From Halopseudomonas bauzanensis (GTDB lineage: Bacteria; Pseudomonadota; Gammaproteobacteria; Pseudomonadales; Pseudomonadaceae): a stretch of DNA of 64,000 bases. The DNA lies in contig NZ_FOUA01000004.1 in NCBI RefSeq assembly GCF_900114735.1, positions 124,001-188,000 on the forward strand, in the 5' to 3' direction. Positions 1-8,979 of the stretch are shown in pieces (positions within the stretch are counted from its first letter, which is position 1; every line of letters begins with the position of its first letter). A program made the position numbers and the translations under genes. The notes below the pieces were generated by a model, which saw only the letters and a list, made by a program, of their open reading frames with translations, made no database searches and was not told the DNA's origin.

Positions 1-2
1 TC

Positions 3-566
3 AAGGTCTTTACCCTGGACACCGGCCGCCTGCATCCGGAAACCTATCGTTTTCTGGAAGAGGTGCGCAAACACTACGGCATCCAACTGGAAGTGCTGTC
101 CCCGGACCAGCAGGCGCTGGAAGCCTATGTAAAGGAAAAGGGCCTGTTCGATTTCTACGAAAGCGGCCATGGCGAGTGCTGCGGCATCCGCAAGATTGCC
201 CCGCTACGCCGCAAGCTGGCGACGGTGGACGCCTGGATTACCGGCCAGCGCCGTGACCAGAGCCCTGGCACCCGCAGCAATGTGCCCGTGGTGGAAATCG
301 ACGGCGCCTTCTCCAGCGTCGACAAACAGCTGATCAAGTTCAACCCGCTGGCCAACTACAGCAGCGAGGATGTATGGAACTACATCCGCATGCTGGAAAT
401 CCCCTATAACAGCCTGCACGAGCGCGGCTTCGTCAGTATCGGCTGCGAACCCTGTACCCGTCCGGTGCTGCCGAACCAGCATGAGCGTGAGGGCCGCTGG
501 TGGTGGGAAGAAGCAACGCAGAAGGAGTGCGGGCTGCATGCGGGCAATCTGATCGTCAAGAGCTGA
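3..566 (+). CDS. cysH: Adenylyl-sulfate (APS/PAPS) reductase, 5'-truncated by the window edge
   Basis: This enzyme reduces activated sulfate to sulfite in cytoplasmic assimilatory sulfur metabolism. Only the C-terminal ~187 residues are visible; the frame is open to the left edge, so the start lies outside. The sequence shows a CC pair (ECCGIRK, about nt 172-192) and a later CxxC (GCEPCTR, about nt 441-461). This pattern binds a [4Fe-4S] cluster in the APS-reductase type of CysH and is absent from the cluster-free E. coli PAPS reductase. The C-terminal ECGLH carries the catalytic cysteine. It converges on cysB, the regulator of the same pathway. Family assignment is firm; whether APS or PAPS is preferred is inferred from the cysteines. 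Confidence 0.93.
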   Translation, partial: KVFTLDTGRLHPETYRFLEEVRKHYGIQLEVLSPDQQALEAYVKEKGLFDFYESGHGECCGIRKIAPLRRKLATVDAWITGQRRDQSPGTRSNVPVVEIDGAFSSVDKQLIKFNPLANYSSEDVWNYIRMLEIPYNSLHERGFVSIGCEPCTRPVLPNQHEREGRWWWEEATQKECGLHAGNLIVKS

Positions 567-588
567 TGAGCGGTAGCTAACGGCCGAT

Positions 589-605
589 GGCGTGCAGCGC
601 ACGCC
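589..605. terminator. Small hairpin between convergent cysH and cysB
   Basis: A perfect 7-bp stem (GGCGTGC, loop AGC, GCACGCC) sits in the 56-bp gap between the two converging stops. There is no U-run on either side, so a role as a shared terminator is only a guess from position. Confidence 0.3.
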
Positions 606-622
606 TCGGCTCCTGATTTAAC

Positions 623-1618
<996 letters not shown>

Positions 1619-1733
1619 TCAAGCTGAATATCATGAACCGTTTATAACCAGATTCATAGATACACGCCTGATGTTAGACCAAAAAGCCCAACAAGAAAGG
1701 TCATGCACGAGATTGACGTTACCGCCGGTCCAG

Positions 1734-1763
1734 CGGGTTCGCCCCAGAGCCGAGGCGAACCCG
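1734..1763 (-). terminator. Strong hairpin after the panE-like gene
   Basis: A perfect 10-bp inverted repeat (CGGGTTCGCC, 10-nt loop, GGCGAACCCG) lies just past the panE-like stop codon. It lacks a U-run, so it is either a U-poor terminator or a 3' end stabiliser. Confidence 0.5.
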
Positions 1764-1776
1764 TCAGGTGGCTCGG

Positions 1777-2730
1777 TTACTCAGCCAGATAGCCCGCCTC
1801 GACAAACCGCAGCATCTGCAACAGCGCCTCGGTCCGCGGCATGCTGCAACCGGCTTCGGCGCCCAGCTTCAATGCCTCGCCATAGAGCGCATCCAGTTCC
1901 ATGGGCCGTTTGTGCAGCCAGTCGTGATACATGCTGGGCAGATAGTCGGGAATGCGCTGCGTGCCGATCAGCAGCTTGTCCGCCAGCGCTTCAGGCATGC
2001 TGTGGCCACAGGCTTCAGCTGCATTAACCACTTCCTGCATCAGCTCCCTGATCAACTGGCGGCTGGATTCGTTGGCCAGCAACGCCTGCGTCCCCGCATT
2101 GAGAATGACCGACACACCGTTGAAGGGTGCGTTCCAGATCAGTTTCTGCCAGCGGGCGCTGTCCAGACCACCCATTTCCCGCGCCTTGAGCCCCGTCTCA
2201 CGGAACATGGCCGCGCCGGCGCTGATGATTTCCTGGCGCTCCGCTTCGGCGGCTGGCCCTGAATGGTAGGCCAGATCGATCATGCCGTTGTCCTGATGCA
2301 CCACCACGCCCGGAGCCTTGCGGTACAGACACACATAGCACAGCCCACCGATCAGATGCAGATCAGCCGGCAGCAGCTCACGCAGTTGCTGCTCATTGTT
2401 CAAACCATTCTGCAATAGCACCACCCGCGCACCCGGTGCCGCGGCGCGGGCGATGAGCGGAGCCAGGGATTCATTGGATGTGGACTTGGCGCCGACCAAC
2501 AGCCAATCACAGGGCGGCATCTCGGCCACATCGGCGTATGCCTGGACCGGATGCAGATTCAGTTCACCATGGACACGGCTTTCCACGGTAATGCCGTGCT
2601 CCCGGACCGCCGGATATTCACTGCGCAGCAAAAAATGCACGTCATGGCCCGCCCGGGCTAGCATCAAGCCATAGAAGCCACCGATGGCGCCGGTGCCAAT
2701 GATGCCGATACGCGGTTTTACCTGTTGCAT
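1777..2730 (-). CDS. Ketopantoate reductase family protein (PanE/ApbA)
   Basis: This is an NADPH-dependent 2-dehydropantoate 2-reductase family protein; the named reaction reduces ketopantoate to pantoate in pantothenate/CoA synthesis. The 317 residues fit the family (about 300-330). The N-terminus has the Rossmann signature GIIGTGAIGGFYG (about residues 9-21), and the C-terminal half is the helical ApbA_C domain (KLIWNAPFNGVSV, about 185-197), including the conserved Lys/Asn region. Start ATG 2730 has AGAGGT at a good distance. Pseudomonads often carry several PanE-like paralogues, so true pantothenate function is not assured and no symbol is given. Confidence 0.85.
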   Translation of the reverse strand: MQQVKPRIGIIGTGAIGGFYGLMLARAGHDVHFLLRSEYPAVREHGITVESRVHGELNLHPVQAYADVAEMPPCDWLLVGAKSTSNESLAPLIARAAAPGARVVLLQNGLNNEQQLRELLPADLHLIGGLCYVCLYRKAPGVVVHQDNGMIDLAYHSGPAAEAERQEIISAGAAMFRETGLKAREMGGLDSARWQKLIWNAPFNGVSVILNAGTQALLANESSRQLIRELMQEVVNAAEACGHSMPEALADKLLIGTQRIPDYLPSMYHDWLHKRPMELDALYGEALKLGAEAGCSMPRTEALLQMLRFVEAGYLAE

Positions 2731-2979
2731 GCTTACCTCTTGTTTTAACGATGCGCGAAATAGTCAGATATGCTGGCCATGGTAAACGCTGGGTGCAACC
2801 GACAACAGTCGGCAAGGCGACAAAGCTAGCCGTCACCCTGTCCAGAGCACCTGGTTTGCGTTCAATCGCACCAATCGCCTGCCGACAGGGTAGCCGCAGC
2901 CGCCATCCATGCTTTAAGCTGTCGGCCACTATTAAGAAGGCCGACCGGTTGGTGGCCGAAAGACACGCTGGGAAGAAAG

Positions 2980-4059
2980 ATGGCCGATTTACCTATTAAT
3001 GATCTGAACGTTGCTTCCAACGAAGTGATGATTACCCCTGCCCAACTCAAGGCCAGGATCCCCATGAGTGATGCCGCACAAGCCACCATCGTGGAAAGCC
3101 GGCAGGTCATTCGTGACATTCTGGATGGCAAGGATCACCGCATCTTCATCGTCATCGGGCCCTGCTCCATCCACGACGTGGAAGCCGCCAAGGATTATGC
3201 CCGGCGCCTGAAGGCCCTTGCTGAAGAAGTCAGCGACAGCCTGTATCTGGTCATGCGGGTGTACTTCGAGAAGCCGCGCACCACCGTCGGCTGGAAGGGT
3301 TTGATCAACGATCCCTACCTGGATGACTCGTTCAAGATTGAGGATGGCCTGCATATCGGCCGTCGGCTGCTGTGCGATCTGACCGACATGGGCCTGCCCA
3401 CCGCCACCGAGGCGCTGGACCCGATCTCCCCGCAGTATCTGCAGGACCTGATCTCCTGGTCGGCCATCGGCGCGCGCACCACCGAATCCCAAACCCATCG
3501 CGAACTGGCCTCCGGCCTGTCCTCGGCGGTCGGTTTCAAGAACGGTACAGATGGCAATCTGGGCGTGGCGATCAACGCTCTGCAGTCCACCGCCAGCCCG
3601 CACCGCTTCATGGGCATCAACCATGAAGGCCAGGTGTCCATCGTTACCACTCGCGGCAACCGCTACGGCCACGTGGTATTGCGCGGCGGCAACGGCAAGC
3701 CCAATTACGACTCGGTCAGCGTCGCGCTCTGCGAGAAGGAACTGGAAAAGGCCGGCATCCAGCCAAACATCATGATCGACTGCAGCCATGCCAACTCCAA
3801 CAAGGATCCGGCCCTGCAGCCGCTGGTCATGGATAACGTCGCCAACCAGATCGTCGAGGGCAACCAGTCAATCGTCGGCCTGATGGTCGAAAGCCACATC
3901 GGCTGGGGCAGTCAGTCGATCAACAAGGATCTGTCGCAACTGGAATATGGTGTTTCCATCACCGACGCCTGCATCGACTGGGATACCACGGTCCAGGCGG
4001 TGCGCAGCATGCACACGAAGATTGGCGATGCCCTGCGGACCCGCAAGCGCGGCCACTGA
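2980..4059 (+). CDS. aroF: 3-deoxy-7-phosphoheptulonate synthase (DAHP synthase, type I)
   Basis: The enzyme condenses phosphoenolpyruvate and erythrose 4-phosphate, the first step of the shikimate pathway. The 359-residue product carries family hallmarks: GPCSIHD (about residues 61-67), the long conserved block MRVYFEKPRTTVGWKG (about 92-107), SWSAIGARTTESQTHRE, KNGTDG and the late DCSHANSNKD. It resembles the E. coli AroF/AroG/AroH class, AroF most closely from memory. Which amino acid inhibits it cannot be read reliably here. A GGAAGAAAG stretch precedes the ATG. The 249-bp upstream region has no leader peptide rich in aromatic codons. A strong terminator follows immediately. Confidence 0.95.
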   Translation: MADLPINDLNVASNEVMITPAQLKARIPMSDAAQATIVESRQVIRDILDGKDHRIFIVIGPCSIHDVEAAKDYARRLKALAEEVSDSLYLVMRVYFEKPRTTVGWKGLINDPYLDDSFKIEDGLHIGRRLLCDLTDMGLPTATEALDPISPQYLQDLISWSAIGARTTESQTHRELASGLSSAVGFKNGTDGNLGVAINALQSTASPHRFMGINHEGQVSIVTTRGNRYGHVVLRGGNGKPNYDSVSVALCEKELEKAGIQPNIMIDCSHANSNKDPALQPLVMDNVANQIVEGNQSIVGLMVESHIGWGSQSINKDLSQLEYGVSITDACIDWDTTVQAVRSMHTKIGDALRTRKRGH

Positions 4060-4075
4060 TACTGCAGACATGCAT

Positions 4076-4103
4076 GAAAAACCCCGCCGCGGCGGGGTTT
4101 TTC
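4076..4103. terminator. Bidirectional intrinsic terminator after aroF
   Basis: A self-complementary GC-rich stem (CCCCGCC/GGCGGGG) is flanked by A5 on the left and T5 on the right, so it can terminate aroF on the plus strand and the acetyltransferase gene on the minus strand. It fills the 47-bp gap between the convergent stops. Confidence 0.93.
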
Positions 4104-4106
4104 ATG

Positions 4107-4373
4107 TCAGCTGGGATGTTCTTGCATGTAGCGCTCGACATAGGAACAGGACGGGATCACCGTGTAGCCCTGCTCTCCGGCATACTTCAGCGCCTCGGCA
4201 GCGAGCCTGGCGGCCAGCCCCTGACCGCGCAGCGCATCTGGCACAAAGGTTCGATAGATATCCATGGTCTGCTTGCCCAGGTCCATATAGGCAAGATAGG
4301 CTCGTCCACCCTCGGCGTCGATATAGAACTGCTTGCCTTCGGCGTCATGCTGGACCGGAGCAGCGGAGGTCAT
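4107..4373 (-). CDS. Small GNAT-type N-acetyltransferase
   Basis: An 88-residue GNAT-fold acyl-CoA-dependent acetyltransferase of the short, single-domain kind (YidJ/COG2388-like). The acetyl-CoA-binding motif is visible as VPDALRGQGLAARLAAEAL (about residues 42-60), followed by the C-terminal PSCSYVERYM typical of this small family. The frame stays open upstream to 4454, but ATG 4373 is preferred because AGGGAG lies 6 bases upstream and the extra N-terminal residues look non-coding. The substrate is unknown. It shares the bidirectional terminator with aroF and is 84 bp downstream of the GntP permease, so the two may be co-transcribed. Confidence 0.82.
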   Translation of the reverse strand: MTSAAPVQHDAEGKQFYIDAEGGRAYLAYMDLGKQTMDIYRTFVPDALRGQGLAARLAAEALKYAGEQGYTVIPSCSYVERYMQEHPS

Positions 4374-4457
4374 GGCAGTCTCCCTGATAATGCAACGTGA
4401 ATGCTGAACACAGTTGACCTGCGGCAGCAGCAAAAGATTCCGCCGCTGCCGCACGCC

Positions 4458-5858
4458 TCAGGCTGGCGGCGTAACGCCAACCCCCAAGGCCATCAACAGT
4501 GCAATGGACAGCAGACAGGCTATCACCGGCACCGCCACGGTAACAACGAACATGTCCTTGTAGGCTTCCCGGTGCGACAACCCCATGATCATGAAGGTGG
4601 CAATGACCGCACCACAATGGGGGAGCGAATCCAGACCGCCTGCGGCAATCGCCGCGATACGATGAAGAATCTCCGGCTGGATACCCATTTCCAGATAGCT
4701 AGGCGCCAGTGTCTGCATGAAGATCTGCAGGCCGCCGGAAGAGGAGCCGACAATCGCCGACAACGTACTGACCGAGGTGAATACCGATAACAGCGGCGGC
4801 ATGTCGACACCCAGAATCCACTGGGCGAACTCACCAAAGCCGGCCGTCTGGGTCACTACGCCACCGAAGCCGATCACTGCGGCGGTGTTGAGCAGCGGCA
4901 TGATCGAGTCTTCCGCACCCTGGCCGAATACCTGACCAAGCTTGCGCCGGGCACTGACAAACAGGACCCCGCAGGACAGCGCGCCGATCACCAGTGCAAT
5001 ACTCGGCCAGATGATCGGCTGCGCCGCGCTGAAGCGCAGAATGCTCGCGAACATGCCTTCGGTCTGCGACCAGTCCGCCATGCCCAGGATCAGTCGCGGC
5101 AGCATGATCACACCCAGCACCAGTACCAGCGGAACCAGTGCCAGCCCCCATGGCGGCGCATCATTCGGATCACCGATCAGCTGCTCCATCCGTACATCCT
5201 GGGCGTTCTCGACGAAGCCTTCACCCTTGGCACGAGCCAGACGCCATTCCCGCTCGACATACCACATACCCAGACCGCCCATCACCACTGCAGCGAATAT
5301 ACCGATCCAGCCACCGGCGAACAGATCCGTACCCAGCGCGCTGGCGGATATCACGTTGTGAATCGAGGGCGTACCGGGCAGCGCGGTCATGGTGAAGGTG
5401 CCAGCACCGACGGAGGTGGCCGCACACCAGATCCGCTTCGGCAGGTTGGCCTCGCGCATCAGGGTAATACCCAGCGGGTACATGGTGAACACCACCACGA
5501 AGACCACCACCCCGCCATAGGTCAGCAAAGCGCAGACGACCATCCCCACCAGCAACGTGTGCTTGACGCCCAAGCCGCGGGTAATGGCAACGGCGATACT
5601 CTTGGCCGCCTGGCTGGTGGCCATGGCCTTGCCGAAAATTGCACCACAGAGAAACAGCAGAAAGAACTTGCCGGCGAAAGTAAAAGCGCCCAGTGCACCG
5701 AAGGGATAGTGCTCCAGCAGCGCCGCGGGCACCAGGATGCCATTGGGGATGGCCACCACCAGGGCGCAGATCACCGACGCCAGAAAAATATTCACACCCC
5801 TGAGCGCGAACCCGATAAGCAGTGCGAGCCCGGCAAACAACCCCAGATAACCCAGCAT
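4458..5858 (-). CDS. GntP-family permease
   Basis: A proton-coupled inner-membrane carboxylate permease of the GntP/citrate-transporter group, whose members move gluconate, hydroxybutyrate or related acids. The 466 residues are almost entirely hydrophobic, with about 12-14 membrane segments, and include the typical TYGGVVVFVVVF and TALPGTPSIHN stretches and the late SSSGGLQIFMQTLAP. Two in-frame ATGs exist: 5867, where AGG abuts the codon, and 5858, where AAGGA is 8 nt upstream. I chose 5858. No catabolic genes sit beside it to reveal the substrate; the only likely partner in the transcript is the small acetyltransferase. Confidence 0.85.
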   Translation of the reverse strand: MLGYLGLFAGLALLIGFALRGVNIFLASVICALVVAIPNGILVPAALLEHYPFGALGAFTFAGKFFLLFLCGAIFGKAMATSQAAKSIAVAITRGLGVKHTLLVGMVVCALLTYGGVVVFVVVFTMYPLGITLMREANLPKRIWCAATSVGAGTFTMTALPGTPSIHNVISASALGTDLFAGGWIGIFAAVVMGGLGMWYVEREWRLARAKGEGFVENAQDVRMEQLIGDPNDAPPWGLALVPLVLVLGVIMLPRLILGMADWSQTEGMFASILRFSAAQPIIWPSIALVIGALSCGVLFVSARRKLGQVFGQGAEDSIMPLLNTAAVIGFGGVVTQTAGFGEFAQWILGVDMPPLLSVFTSVSTLSAIVGSSSGGLQIFMQTLAPSYLEMGIQPEILHRIAAIAAGGLDSLPHCGAVIATFMIMGLSHREAYKDMFVVTVAVPVIACLLSIALLMALGVGVTPPA

Positions 5859-6008
5859 GAAGCGCATCCTTGTTTGTATTTTTTTTGCGTGGAATCACCT
5901 TAACCCAGACGGCCTTGGGAACAAACTGCGCGGCCACTCAGTCAATGAGCTGAATATCATCAAACCGCCACCGTTTATGACGCTCGTCAATCTCCACTCG
6001 TCGGGATA

Positions 6009-6019
6009 ACTGCTAATAT
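6009..6019 (+). promoter_or_regulatory. Extended -10 element of the lpp promoter
   Basis: TGC followed by TAATAT at 6014-6019 reads as an extended -10 about 47 bases upstream of the lpp ATG. The matching -35 region is weak, which is usual for extended -10 promoters. Prediction only. Confidence 0.45.
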
Positions 6020-6066
6020 GAATCGGTCGGCAAAACGACACTATTGTCAACCAAAGGGGTATTACG

Positions 6067-6324
6067 ATGAACATCGCATTGAAACTTTCGGCTTTGTCGC
6101 TGGCTGGCCTGCTTGCTGTCGGTTGCAGCAGTAACCAATATCAGGAAGAGACCGGCACTCGCCTGTCCGCCAATGAAAATGCCGCCGCCCGTGCACAATC
6201 CACCGCAGATGAAGCCAACCGCAAGGCGGATGAGGCGCTGGCTGCGGCCCAACGCGCCCAGCAAACCGCTGATGAAGCCAACGAGCGCGCCCTGCGCATG
6301 CTCGAGCGAGCGAGCCGCAAGTAA
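6067..6324 (+). CDS. lpp: Major outer-membrane murein lipoprotein (Lpp/OprI type)
   Basis: A small, abundant lipoprotein that anchors the outer membrane to peptidoglycan. The 85-residue precursor has a signal peptide ending in the lipobox LAVGC (Cys at about residue 20), then a heptad-rich Ala-coiled coil (about 35-80) and a C-terminal RK; in Lpp the terminal lysine is joined to the peptide stem by L,D-transpeptidases. AAGGGG lies 7 bases before the ATG. A hairpin with a GCAA loop follows as terminator. The next gene, facing it, is an L,D-transpeptidase of the family that performs this linkage. Identification is strong. Confidence 0.95.
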   Translation: MNIALKLSALSLAGLLAVGCSSNQYQEETGTRLSANENAAARAQSTADEANRKADEALAAAQRAQQTADEANERALRMLERASRK

Positions 6325-6332
6325 GCTTGTCA

Positions 6333-6360
6333 GGCGTCCAGCGCAAGCTGGGCGCCTTTG
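6333..6360 (+). terminator. Intrinsic terminator of lpp
   Basis: A 10-bp stem (one G-T pair) closed by a GCAA tetraloop (GGCGTCCAGC/GCTGGGCGCC) is followed by TTTG. It lies 8 bases after the lpp stop. Confidence 0.85.
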
Positions 6361-6375
6361 CTGCCCCGCCCCGCC

Positions 6376-7308
6376 TCAGATCGACCGGTAGGGTTCGCCG
6401 ATCACCGCCGGCACTCCCTCTTCGGCAAAGACCATATCGCGGATCTTCTGCCAATCCAGCCGGTAGCCGCTGATCAGTTCACCCTGTGCCTGCAACAGCT
6501 CCTGGATCGCCGCCTGCTTGTCCAGCGCTGACGGAAGGCCTTGTTCATCCAGCGGCGTATGCACCTCCAGATACAACCTGCCATCCTGCACTCCCAGCTT
6601 GTATGGCTGGTTGACGATGGTCACCTCGGTACCGATGGGCACTTGCGGAAACAGCTCCGTCACATCCGCATTGTTCATCCGAAAGCAGCCATGGCTGACG
6701 CGCATACCGATGCCGAACGACTTGTTGGTGCCATGAATGACGTAGCCGCTCATGGCCAGGTTCATCTTGAACGGTCCCATGGGATTGTCCGGTCCCGGCG
6801 GCACCACTGCGGGCAGCGGGTCGCCAGCGGCGGCATGTTCCGCGCGGATTGATTGCGGCGGGTACCAGGATGGATTGGCCTCCTTGCGCGCAACACGCGT
6901 CTGCCCTATGGGCGAGGACCAGCCTTCCCGGCCGATACCTACCGGCCAAGTACTGACCCTGCCGCCATCAGCCGGGTAATGGTAGAGACGGTATTCCGGC
7001 AGATTGATTACGATGCCGCTGCGCGGTGCATCCGGCAGGATGAACTGGCCAGGTAGCCGTATCGTCGTACCTTCGCCCGGCAACCAGGCATCGACACCCG
7101 GGTTGGCTGCCTGCATTTCGAGAAAGCCGAAGCCGTAGGTCTCGCCCAGATCAGCGAAGGTGTCCTCGTACACCGCCTCCACTGTCTGAACCGAGCCCAC
7201 CAACTGCTGCCCAGGCGCCAGAGGGAAGTCGGCGGCATACGCGGCGCAGCCCAGACAGGCTGAGAGCAAACCGACACCAAACCATCTCTTGCCAGGCAGG
7301 TATTTCAT
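6376..7308 (-). CDS. Periplasmic L,D-transpeptidase (ErfK/YbiS/YcfS/YnhG family)
   Basis: A YkuD-domain L,D-transpeptidase; relatives link Lpp to peptidoglycan or form 3-3 cross-links. The 310 residues start with a signal peptide (GVGLLSACLGCAAYAA), then a LysM-like segment (GETYGFGFLEMQAANPGVDAW, given here only as about residues 52-72), then the YkuD domain (about 95-235) with the catalytic signature HGTNKS then SHGCFRM, the Cys being the nucleophile. ATG 7308 was chosen over upstream in-frame starts because GGGGAG sits 8 bases before it and the signal peptide follows. It is the last gene of the tesA-small ORF-ldt operon and converges on lpp, its probable substrate. Confidence 0.92.
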   Translation of the reverse strand: MKYLPGKRWFGVGLLSACLGCAAYAADFPLAPGQQLVGSVQTVEAVYEDTFADLGETYGFGFLEMQAANPGVDAWLPGEGTTIRLPGQFILPDAPRSGIVINLPEYRLYHYPADGGRVSTWPVGIGREGWSSPIGQTRVARKEANPSWYPPQSIRAEHAAAGDPLPAVVPPGPDNPMGPFKMNLAMSGYVIHGTNKSFGIGMRVSHGCFRMNNADVTELFPQVPIGTEVTIVNQPYKLGVQDGRLYLEVHTPLDEQGLPSALDKQAAIQELLQAQGELISGYRLDWQKIRDMVFAEEGVPAVIGEPYRSI

Positions 7309-7312
7309 TCGT

Positions 7313-7645
7313 TCAACTCCCCACGGGTGCATACAGATCAAATTGCTGACCAATGGACGGCAACCCCGAGGCCCGGCGGGCCGCTGCCGGCCGTCGCCCG
7401 GTATCCCGCAGGGTCTGCGCTGTATCTCGACAATGCGGGCACAGATTCTTCACCAACTGGCGGGTCAACTCCCGATAGACCGGCCGGGAAGGCAGCAGAT
7501 CACCGCACAGCGATCGCTCCAGCGGCGCGTCCAGCCGCAGATTGATATCGACCAGATGGAAATGCCAGGGATCTCCCACGAACAGGTCCTGTTGCTCATC
7601 CTGCTCCACCACACACCACCGTCTGGAAATCCAGGACATCGTCAC
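7313..7645 (-). CDS. Conserved small protein of unknown function
   Basis: A 110-residue soluble protein that I do not recognise as a named family. From memory, Pseudomonas genomes hold a small hypothetical gene at this position between tesA and the L,D-transpeptidase. No signal peptide or membrane segment is evident. The middle has an acidic/aromatic stretch (EQDLFVGDPWHFHLVD-like), and near residue 70 a CPHC motif (NLCPHCRDTA) that could bind metal or be redox active. The start is uncertain: GTG 7645 has GGAG at 8 bases, and ATG 7639 is the alternative. It is 21 bp after tesA and 4 bp before the transpeptidase start, so it is translated within that operon. Confidence 0.7.
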   Translation of the reverse strand: MTMSWISRRWCVVEQDEQQDLFVGDPWHFHLVDINLRLDAPLERSLCGDLLPSRPVYRELTRQLVKNLCPHCRDTAQTLRDTGRRPAAARRASGLPSIGQQFDLYAPVGS

Positions 7646-7666
7646 GCAACCTGCTCCTCATACCGA

Positions 7667-8284
7667 TTAATTGCCATCAAGCCACTGCTTGATGGCCGGC
7701 CAGGCATTATCCAGCAAAATCGGCTGGGCTGCAGCGGTTGGATGCACGCCGTCGCTCTGCATCATGCCTTCCACACCGCCCGCGCCTTCCAGTAGAAAGG
7801 GCACCAGAGGCACGTCATGTTCATCTGCCACCTCGACAAAAGCGTTTTCGAAGGCCTCGGAGTAACGGGGACCGTAGTTTGGCGGGATGCGCATACCCAG
7901 CAGAATGACATCCGCACCGGCTTCCCGGGCCAGGGAAACCATGGCCGAAAGATTCTGTTGCATATTGGCCACCGGCAGCGCCCGCAGCCCATCATTGCCG
8001 CCCAGCTCAATCACCACCAGTTCCGGTGAAGCCTGCTCCAACAGCGCCGGGAGCCGGGCCAGACCGCCTGCAGTGGTGTCGCCGCTGACCGAGGCATTAA
8101 CCACCTCATAAGGTTCATTCTGCTCTGCCAGACGCTGTTCCAGCAGCCGGACCCAGCCCTGCTCGATTTCCAGACCGAAAGCGGCACTGATACTATCGCC
8201 GACCAGCAGAACGTTCTGCGCCGACACGGGCATCGCCAGCAGGCAGAACAGGACCGCAGCAGCGCATTTCTTCCAGACATTCAT
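7667..8284 (-). CDS. tesA: Multifunctional esterase/lysophospholipase TesA (SGNH/GDSL hydrolase)
   Basis: A periplasmic SGNH hydrolase acting as arylesterase, thioesterase and lysophospholipase. The signal peptide spans about residues 1-23 (ends VSAQ). The four SGNH blocks are present: GDSIS with the nucleophile Ser (about 30), Gly in block II, GGND (about 95) and DGVHP with the catalytic His (about 178). The product has 205 residues, as expected. ATG 8284 is used; the preceding in-frame codon is only a TTG. It is divergent from ybbA with a 14-bp gap, the same pairing as in E. coli, and leads an operon with the small ORF and the L,D-transpeptidase. Confidence 0.94.
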   Translation of the reverse strand: MNVWKKCAAAVLFCLLAMPVSAQNVLLVGDSISAAFGLEIEQGWVRLLEQRLAEQNEPYEVVNASVSGDTTAGGLARLPALLEQASPELVVIELGGNDGLRALPVANMQQNLSAMVSLAREAGADVILLGMRIPPNYGPRYSEAFENAFVEVADEHDVPLVPFLLEGAGGVEGMMQSDGVHPTAAAQPILLDNAWPAIKQWLDGN

Positions 8285-8298
8285 CAAGGCCGATCCCC

Positions 8299-8979
8299 AT
8301 GTCAGACAGCGTCATCATTGCCCGCCACCTTAGCAAAGTCGTCGATGCCCCGGAAGCGAAGCTGACCATCCTCGACAACGTCAGCCTGGAGATCCAGCGC
8401 GGCGCCAGTGTGGCCATCGTTGGCGCTTCCGGCTCGGGCAAGTCCACCCTGCTGAGCCTGCTGGCCGGACTGGACCTGCCCAGTCACGGTGAGGTGATAC
8501 TGGCCGGCGAATCCCTCGGCATGCTGGATGAGGACCAACGCGCCGCCCTGCGCGCCGAGCAGGTGGGCTTCGTATTCCAGTCCTTTCAATTGCTCGACAG
8601 TCTCAATGCCCTGGAAAACGTCATGCTGCCGCTGGAGCTGGAAGGCCGGCGGGACGCCGCTGCCCGCGCCCGGCAGCTGCTGGAGCGGGTGGGCCTGGAG
8701 CATCGCACCAGCCACTATCCCCGCCAGCTGTCCGGCGGCGAGCAACAGCGCGTCGCCATTGCCCGCGCCTTCGCCTGCGAACCCGCCATCCTGTTTGCCG
8801 ATGAGCCCACCGGCAACCTGGATGCTGTCACCGGCGCCCATATCACCGACCTGCTGTTCGAGCTCAACCGCGAACAGGGCACCACTCTGGTGATGGTTAC
8901 CCACGATGAGCGCCTGGCCCAGCGCTGTGAACATGCGTTGCACCTGGAAGCCGGGCGCCTCAAGGAAGAGCAGGTATGA
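8299..8979 (+). CDS. ybbA: ABC transporter ATP-binding protein YbbA
   Basis: The ATPase subunit of a MacB-like/LolD-like exporter thought to work on the cell envelope. The 226 residues contain Walker A GASGSGKST (about 41-49), Q-loop VFQSFQLLDS, signature LSGGEQQRVAIARA (about 142-155), Walker B ILFADEPTGNLD and the H-loop VTHD. Its stop overlaps the start of the permease gene (ATGATGA region), indicating translational coupling. The plus-strand leader lies over the start of the divergent tesA gene. Substrate unknown; E. coli YbbAP with TesA has been linked to lipid or hydrophobic-compound removal. Confidence 0.93.
   Translation: MSDSVIIARHLSKVVDAPEAKLTILDNVSLEIQRGASVAIVGASGSGKSTLLSLLAGLDLPSHGEVILAGESLGMLDEDQRAALRAEQVGFVFQSFQLLDSLNALENVMLPLELEGRRDAAARARQLLERVGLEHRTSHYPRQLSGGEQQRVAIARAFACEPAILFADEPTGNLDAVTGAHITDLLFELNREQGTTLVMVTHDERLAQRCEHALHLEAGRLKEEQV

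Noticed and set aside
2836-2890. CCCTGTC and GACAGGG arms 41 bases apart in the aroF leader
   Set aside because: Short arms at long distance are expected by chance. No leader peptide or terminator pairing supports attenuation.
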